Source: Marasmius tenuissimus (taxonomy: Eukaryota > Basidiomycota > Agaricomycetes > Agaricales > Marasmiaceae). Taken from it: DNA of 64,000 nucleotides. Each line of letters begins with the position of its first letter. Position 1 is the stretch's first letter. The notes under the pieces were generated by a model. The model worked only from the letters and a program-made list of their open reading frames with translations, had not been told where the DNA came from and did no database searches. A program made the translations under genes and the position numbers. Positions 58,431-64,000 of the stretch are shown piece after piece. The stretch spans positions 434,001 to 498,000 of the forward strand of contig JAQOTA010000065.1 of assembly GCA_029532415.1 (NCBI GenBank), read 5' to 3'.

Positions 58431-58983
58431 GATTTTGACTGACTCTGAACGAGCCTGAGCCTCCTACCTCCTGATCTAGAATCATCTATTAAGACCAGTC
58501 ACATGAACCTGTACCCTCTCTTTCTCATAATCTTTATCCACGAAAGCTTCTTGAAAGCCTCAAACAAAAGACCCAACAAAGCGCTTTCGAAGACACCGTT
58601 CGGGTACACCAACATGACCAGTCTTCAATTTTACCATACCATATCGTCTAGCTATCGATTGATATGAATACGACCGAGGGGCCTTCACCGGAACTTGCCG
58701 TGGGTTCCCACTGGTCCAGAGGCCCCTCGAAAATATTGCCATTTTGGGATGTGACTACCAGTGACCTGACTGTGACTCTATGTGACTTCGGTCGCGTCGC
58801 GTCACCTGATAGTGATGATAGGTCGGATAGGCGTCACAGACAAACACGTTACAACGTACAGTGCCTGTACCATTTTGAATAGTGAGCCGGGACGTAAATC
58901 AATGGTGTTCCCCCGTCACGTGGGTTGTCTCTCATGGTAACAACCATGTCCCCATTCCTCACTGCACCATCATATCGACTACT
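58431..58983. other. Intergenic stretch
   Basis: About 550 bp between the hAT relic and the palindrome array. A gtgac/cctg-rich tract occurs near 58750-58810. No gene was recognised. Confidence 0.35.
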
Positions 58984-60175
58984 AGCTCCCCAGAGCCCGA
59001 TATAACGACCTGAGACCGCATAAAAGTTATGTGATCTATATAAGCTCCCCAGAGCTCGATTCCTATCAAGTAGCTTCAGCTCCAGGGAACCCGTGAGTGC
59101 GACCTTCTCAATCAAGCTCCGGCGAACCCGAGGCCTGACTAGCTCCTCAGAACCCGATGTGCTAACTGTTGTGTTCGAGCTCCCCGGAACCTCAACTCAC
59201 TAGCGTCCTGCCCATCACATTCGAGCTCCTGAGAACTGCAACGACGCAGCTCCACGGAACCCGTGTGTGCGGCCTTTTCAATCGAGCTCTCCGGAGTTCG
59301 ATGTCGTGCCTATAACGCTGGAGCTCTCCAGAACCTCAAGAATCCAGCTCCCCGGAGCTCGAGCATCACTTATATCCATCCAGCTCCAGGGAACTCGTGA
59401 GTCCAGCTTTCTCAATCAAGCTCTGGGGAGCCCGAGGTCTGACTATTGCAACCTAGCTCCCCAGAACTCGATGTGCTAACTGTTCTAGTCGAGCTCCCGG
59501 GAACCTGAACGATGTAGCTCCAAGGAGCTCGCTGGTACGGCCTTCTCAGTCGAGCTCCGGAGAGCTCGATGTCGTGCCTATAACGCTGGAGCTCCCCAGA
59601 GCCCCAAGAACCCAGCTCCCCGGAGCTCGAGCATCACTTATATCCATCCAGCTCCAGGGAACTCGTGAGTCCAGCTTTCTCAATCAAGCTCCGGGGAACT
59701 CGAGGTCTGACTATCGCAACCTAGCTCCCCAGAACTCGATGTGCTTACTGTTCTGGTCGAGCTCCCGGGAACCCCAACGATATAGCTCCAAGGAACTCGC
59801 TGATACGGCCTTCTCAGTCGAGCCCCGGAGAGCTCGATGTTGTGCCTATTACATTCGAGCCCCCCAGAACCACAAGCACTCGGCTCCCCAGAGCCCGGGC
59901 ATCTTATCATTCCTCAGCTCTAAGGAACTCGCATGCACGACCTTCGCAATCGAGCTCTGGCGAACCGATTTCCGCCCTACCACTTTCGAGCTCCCGAGAA
60001 CCGCCACCATATAGCTCCAGAGAACTCCCGTGTACGACCTTCTTAATTGAGCTCCGGAGAGCTCGATGTCCTGTCTATCACACTCGAGCTCCTCAGAACT
60101 GCAACCCCAGCTTCAGGCAACCCGTAACCGCCACTCTCTAGCTCCCCAGAACCAACGACACTGGCTCCAGAGAGC
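58984..60175. repeat. Array of short palindromic units with 268-bp higher-order repeats
   Basis: About three dozen units of the form agctcc-cc-ggagctcg or agctcc-ca-gaacccga occur every 25-45 bp. Each unit is a near-palindrome (AGCTCC...GGAGCT), and the bases between units vary. A larger period is visible: tataacgctgg at 59311 recurs at 59579 and tatccatcca at 59373 recurs at 59641, both 268 bp apart, with a more diverged third copy from about 59842. One plus-strand frame stays open from 59574 to 60014 because the unit itself lacks stops in that frame; I do not treat it as a gene. The array ends about 65 bp before the F-box gene. Confidence 0.8.
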
Positions 60176-60238
60176 CCTAACACATTCACGTGGTGTGATC
60201 CCGGGGCCCTCGCGAGCGTACCCGACATGTAGGGCTCA

Positions 60239-62023
60239 ATGGACTCTGCAAAATCCAACGTCCCAATCTTGAATCCATACATTATGGGTGCCCTCCAAAG
60301 TCAAGTAGCACTTAACGAACACGGTATGCAACATCTATCCACAATTTTGCTTACCTCTAACACTTCAACAGACATCCCTAGCGACACCAATCCCACCTCC
60401 CGCATCCGCTTGTGCTCGAATTGCAATGCCGATGTTCAATCCAGCTTCAGTCCACCTATTCCGATCGAATGGTTTCGACAAAACCGATATCTATCATCCC
60501 AGGAGCACGCTCAACACGAAAACTTTGTCCTCCAAGATGCAGCTCATCTCCGTCAGCTCGATAAAGCAATTGCTGCTCTCGATAAGACTCTAAGGCTTCT
60601 TCGATGCGAACGATCGTCTCTTCACACCCACATGGACCGACGCCGATCCCTTATATCCTCCATACGGCAGATCCCCGACGAAATCTGGTTACAGATTATT
60701 CGGTGCGCCAATCCGTCCGGCCATGGCGTTGATATATCTTTCCCCGAGATCCTGACTCCTCGCGCGCTGGCCCAGACATGTTCGCGCTTGCGAAACCTTG
60801 TCTGTCAATCTCCTACAATCTGGTCAACCATATTCATCGACTTGTCGTTTCTGCAGGAGTCCCATGCGCCACTGCTTCAATGGATACTCAACATCACCCG
60901 AAACACCCCACTCACGTTACGCATTGACCGCTCAGATGAAATGGCAGTTCATGTTTCAGACGTTTCCCCACCTCTTCGTCGGGTCTTGGCCCAAGCCCTC
61001 GCTCAGACGGAAGATCTCCATGTCGACTACGATTTGATCATGCATATCAATTTCGAAGTCGATCTCCCTTGCCCCGAACTTCAACGACTATCCATATCTT
61101 ACGTTCATCGCCCCTCCCCCCCTCCCACGCATTACTCTTACCGCCAATTACACGCGCTCCTCCATGCTCCACAGCTTGCGCATCTCACTTTAGACGACCT
61201 TTCGTGGCTTGCAGGTGACCCAATCATTCCCCAGACTGGCCTCAGGTCTTTGCATTGTGGGATCCGGCCTGAGGAAACTACACTGAGCGCACTCTCGGAG
61301 CAGTTTCCGTCTCTCCGCTCGCTCAACATCCTAACGTCTCATGCCACATCCGGTGAACACCTACAAGATGTCACATTTGCCTACCTCCAAAAACTCACGG
61401 TCACTTGGGATGACAGTTCAGGTTCTCCCATTCTCGATTATATCACCGCGCCACTGCTCCTTGATTTGGAACTAGGCTTTTCCTGGTCTTCATCCGGCCC
61501 CAGCTCTATTGTTTCCTTTTTCCAACGATCTGCATGCCCGCTCCAAATCCTCCGAATCCACATTCCCCTTGCCCTTGCCTGGGAAGTAGGAGATGGATGG
61601 CACTCCCTTCTTGTCGTGCTACCCACCCTACAACAACTCCACCTACGGGTAACTCCGAGCTCTGAAGATGGCCTCTCCTTGTGCCAGCTTCTCACTCTTC
61701 GCCCCATGCATCCTGTCACCCTTCCCAACTTGACAGAACTTCATGTTGAGATCCAGAAACGCGAATGGGATCAAGACTCACACACCGATGTCGTTCGTTG
61801 CGTCGAGGCCCTTCTCACCCTCTCGGAATCGAGGTGTTCCAGGTCCACATTCATTCCGACGCCCTTACGATATTTGACGCTTGTTACTACGTTAATACCT
61901 AATCCTTGGGGAGTTGCACCCTACCCACCTCCAAACCACACCTATCCTCCGGTCATTCATGAGCGCATCCAACTACTGATGGAAAGCGGCATAGAATGTA
62001 CCACTCACTTAGACTTCACGTAG
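60239..62023 (+). CDS. F-box protein of the Agaricomycete-expanded type
   Basis: Single-exon open frame of 594 residues. F-box proteins supply substrates to SCF ubiquitin ligases. A cysteine pair (RLCSNCNADV) lies near residue 57. A coiled-coil leader (AHLRQLDKAIAALDKTLRLL, RCERSSLHTHMDRRRSLISS) precedes the F-box: IRQIPDEIWLQIIRCANPSG through LAQTCSRLRNLVCQSPTIWS. The remaining 400 residues have leucine-rich-repeat-like blocks such as LTLRIDRSDEMAV, LHVDYDLIMHINFEVDLPCP and LQQLHLRVTPSSEDGLSLCQ, typical of mushroom F-box families. An alternative start at 60284 (MGALQSQVALNEHG) would give 579 residues; I keep the longer one. The target protein is unknown. Confidence 0.85.
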   Translation: MDSAKSNVPILNPYIMGALQSQVALNEHGMQHLSTILLTSNTSTDIPSDTNPTSRIRLCSNCNADVQSSFSPPIPIEWFRQNRYLSSQEHAQHENFVLQDAAHLRQLDKAIAALDKTLRLLRCERSSLHTHMDRRRSLISSIRQIPDEIWLQIIRCANPSGHGVDISFPEILTPRALAQTCSRLRNLVCQSPTIWSTIFIDLSFLQESHAPLLQWILNITRNTPLTLRIDRSDEMAVHVSDVSPPLRRVLAQALAQTEDLHVDYDLIMHINFEVDLPCPELQRLSISYVHRPSPPPTHYSYRQLHALLHAPQLAHLTLDDLSWLAGDPIIPQTGLRSLHCGIRPEETTLSALSEQFPSLRSLNILTSHATSGEHLQDVTFAYLQKLTVTWDDSSGSPILDYITAPLLLDLELGFSWSSSGPSSIVSFFQRSACPLQILRIHIPLALAWEVGDGWHSLLVVLPTLQQLHLRVTPSSEDGLSLCQLLTLRPMHPVTLPNLTELHVEIQKREWDQDSHTDVVRCVEALLTLSESRCSRSTFIPTPLRYLTLVTTLIPNPWGVAPYPPPNHTYPPVIHERIQLLMESGIECTTHLDFT

Positions 62024-62354
62024 TATTGGTACTTCTGACCTTGCGTAATGTTGCTTCTTTTTCTTACGTCGATCCTTATTGAGCTTCAAAATCCACGTTA
62101 CGGTTTGATTTTCGGCAGAGAAAACAATCGAGTAAATAAATCAAGCGGCGTACCTAGCTATAAAATACTTGCACGAGATTCGAACACCAGGGCTTGGTGT
62201 TATATCGACCCAGGACAAGGTCAGATCGCACACGAGTGCCAAACCACTAGTCCATATGTTAACTTTACATTTGCGCGAACTATTTGTCGATAATCGGAGT
62301 CACCAGCGGGCCGCAGCTACTAGTCCCATAATGAGCAACTAAGTCCTACCAGTG
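62024..62354. other. Intergenic stretch with tRNA-like relic
   Basis: About 330 bp between the convergent F-box and transposase genes. It contains the tRNA-like sequence listed separately and otherwise nothing recognisable. Confidence 0.4.
62160..62260 (-). repeat. tRNA-like relic, possible SINE
   Basis: On the minus strand TAGTGGTTTGG (62239-62249) fits an A box and GTGTTCGAATC (62177-62187) fits a B box, 52 bp apart, as in pol III promoters. The T-arm does not pair and the acceptor stem cannot be closed, so it is not a working tRNA gene. A tRNA-derived SINE or decayed tRNA would fit. Confidence 0.35.
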
Positions 62355-64000
62355 CTACATCCGTCTCTTCTCCAGGAGGTTCCGTATACGTTGACGATTC
62401 CAAACCGACAGAAACACCTTCGTATACAAAATCGCTCGATTCTGCCTCATGTAACTCACCGACTTCCGAATTCTTCCTAAACCACTATTTCCACACTCCG
62501 CTGCGCTGCTGTTGATTGTTGACAATGCAGAGTTCGTTGAGCTGTAATTCTTCAGGAAACACGCTGGTGAGCACTTCGTATGTCCCTTCGCATGGAAATG
62601 ATCAATGAGGAACAAAGTGTCTTTGAAGAACTCCGGTTCCCTTGTCATGCAGTACGGTCCCAACGCACATGCAAAGTCGTATACCAGGTAACGCGGTGCC
62701 TTTTTCCATCTAGTCACCATCGCTGAAAAGACATCGTTCCTCCCTTCACTTTTAGGGATGCAATGGAAGCCATAACACACACTGTGAGTGCACCAAGCAC
62801 ACATAATTCCGCCTGTCAATCGCTTTTGTCCGTACGTTGAGTAGAATTTCCCGCAATTCCCTGAGCGTTCCTTCTCCGCCGACTGAGATACATTGCTGTC
62901 GTATTTCAGGCCAGGGTACTTTGGGCGGAGGCGTATCTGCGGGAGGCTGTAATAGCAACCGGACTGGAAAAAATCGTTATATCTCGCTGCAAATTGAAGA
63001 CATATGTTCACCCACCTCCCGCCAATCATCCTCCACGCTGTTGCTGCCCATAGGCGGCAAACTTTCTTGCTGATGCCGGAATAATATGGAGAAAACTTCC
63101 TTTACCCTGTCGGACATCCACGAACACACTCCCACCGTGTCAGAGGGATACTGTCGATTCCTCTTCCACTCTTCCTCGAGTACCTTCCACAGCGCTGGAA
63201 TTCCCACCAAACGCGTCGCTGTGTCTCTTATCGGATTCTCCACAAACGCACGCAAGAGTCCCCATGATTCCCAGTTCACCATCTGCACTGCCGACTCTTC
63301 CGCTGCCAGCTGTATCGCAAGTCAGTCTCCTCGCTCCCTCGCCAACCGCGAATACTGCGTACCTGGACAAATAACGCCCGATATAACCGTTTCAGACTCT
63401 CTGGCTCTCCCGAGTGTAAGGATAGAACCCGCTCAAACAACCTTTTCAAGTCAAGGCATACCTTCGCCAACCTTTCCCGAACGGTTTCATAAATCGAGAC
63501 ATCGGCACGAGGGCCTCCATCTTCGCTATCGCTGTCCCCCTCTCCTTTCCGTTTCGCTGGTCGAGTTCCTTCCACCCAACGCCTCACCAACCTACGAATC
63601 GGCTCTTTCCTTGTCTCCCGGATAAACTGAGGCTTCTCCGAGTACTGCCGTTTTCTGATCGGAGCAGCCGGCGATAGCTCAGTTGGCGGTTTCAGGTCAC
63701 TGGTGAGGTGTTCTTTGCCATAAGCCAACGTCACCCCGTCCCATATGACGCAGTCCGGTTCCTCCTTACACACAGGGCAAGTCATATCCCCAGTGAAGTC
63801 CTGTAATGTAGCGTATGCAAACCAAACCGAACGAAAGAGGTCCTCCTTTACGAAGGAGAACCCACGACCACTGTAGATTCGAGACATGCCCTCGACAAAT
63901 GCTGCAAACGGACTCACTGCACTCGTGAAGCGACTGACGTATTCGTCCAGGAGTTCGTGAGACATCAACACCGTGTTGTTGTAATTGAACAGACCCAGGG
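62355..64000 (-). CDS. KDZ-family transposase, 5' end beyond the window
   Basis: KDZ (Kyakuja-Dileera-Zisupton) transposases are large DDE-type enzymes expanded in mushrooms. Exons in the window read LGLFNYNNTVLMSHELLDEY, FRSVWFAYATLQDFTGDMTC, PVCKEEPDCVIWDGVTLAYG, KEHLTSDLKPPTELS, then LAAEESAVQMVNWESWGLLR, SGCYYSLPQIRLRPKYPGLK, LTGGIMCAWCTHSVCYGFHC and IPKSEGRNDVFSAMVTRWKK. The probable acidic triad is in LVYDFACALG, LIDHFHAKGHTKCSP and NSSAAECGNSG. The cysteine cluster (MTCPVC, then CAWC and HTKC) matches the CxC clusters tied to this family. Introns lie near 63302-63356 and 62958-63014. No frameshift or stop is seen in about 1.6 kb, so it may be a recent, intact copy. The start lies beyond 64000. 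Confidence 0.88.

Noticed and set aside
58984..60175. CRISPR array
   Set aside because: The units vary in sequence, spacers are very short and irregular, no cas genes exist and the genome is fungal; a palindromic minisatellite explains it.

Overview
The window is nuclear DNA of a filamentous basidiomycete, almost certainly an Agaricomycete (mushroom-forming fungus). Genes are split by many short GT-AG introns of about 50-75 bp, spacing is compact on both strands, and several gene types are typical of this group: a tyrosine-kinase-like kinase with an HGDLKGVN catalytic loop, a PsiD/phosphatidylserine-decarboxylase-like enzyme, an F-box protein of the mushroom-expanded type and a KDZ transposase. 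Exon joins were worked out by hand from open frames, splice signals and family conservation.

Layout. 1-23.3 kb is dense housekeeping DNA: FAD monooxygenase (-), complex I 49-kDa subunit (-) divergent from PAM17 (+), a small probable mitochondrial protein (-) divergent from a TKL kinase (+), NOG1 GTPase (-) divergent from RNA14/CstF77 (+), cytosolic leucyl-tRNA synthetase (-), and a long serine-rich disordered protein (+). 23.7-45.3 kb is a rearranged island. Two diverged copies of a roughly 3-kb segment lie in inverted orientation at about 23.7-26.8 and 42.2-45.3 kb. Each carries an intact three-exon gene for a tiny secreted cysteine peptide. The right copy holds the working BET1 gene and the left copy a dead BET1 5' fragment. 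Between the arms lie a degenerate Crinkler-like relic, a multi-pass membrane protein, an ARMT1/DUF89 gene and a tandem duplication whose left unit keeps only decayed 3' pieces of a PsiD-like decarboxylase and of a phosducin-like gene; the right unit holds both intact.

46.5-56 kb returns to conserved genes: EPL1 (NuA4/piccolo subunit), a seven-TM protein, a non-LTR retrotransposon tail and a single-exon DUF2156 aminoacyl-tRNA-dependent transferase. 56-64 kb is repeat-rich: a relic with hAT dimerisation-domain coding inside long inverted repeats, a 1.2-kb array of about three dozen short palindromes with a 268-bp higher-order period, an F-box gene directly after it, a tRNA-like relic, and a KDZ-type transposase running off the right edge.

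The housekeeping genes serve mitochondrial respiration and import, ribosome assembly, mRNA 3'-end formation, translation, vesicle traffic and chromatin acetylation; they are neighbours, not one pathway. The most distinctive content is the inverted pair of secreted-peptide genes, with a conserved signal and pro region and a changed cysteine tail, plus the palindrome array.
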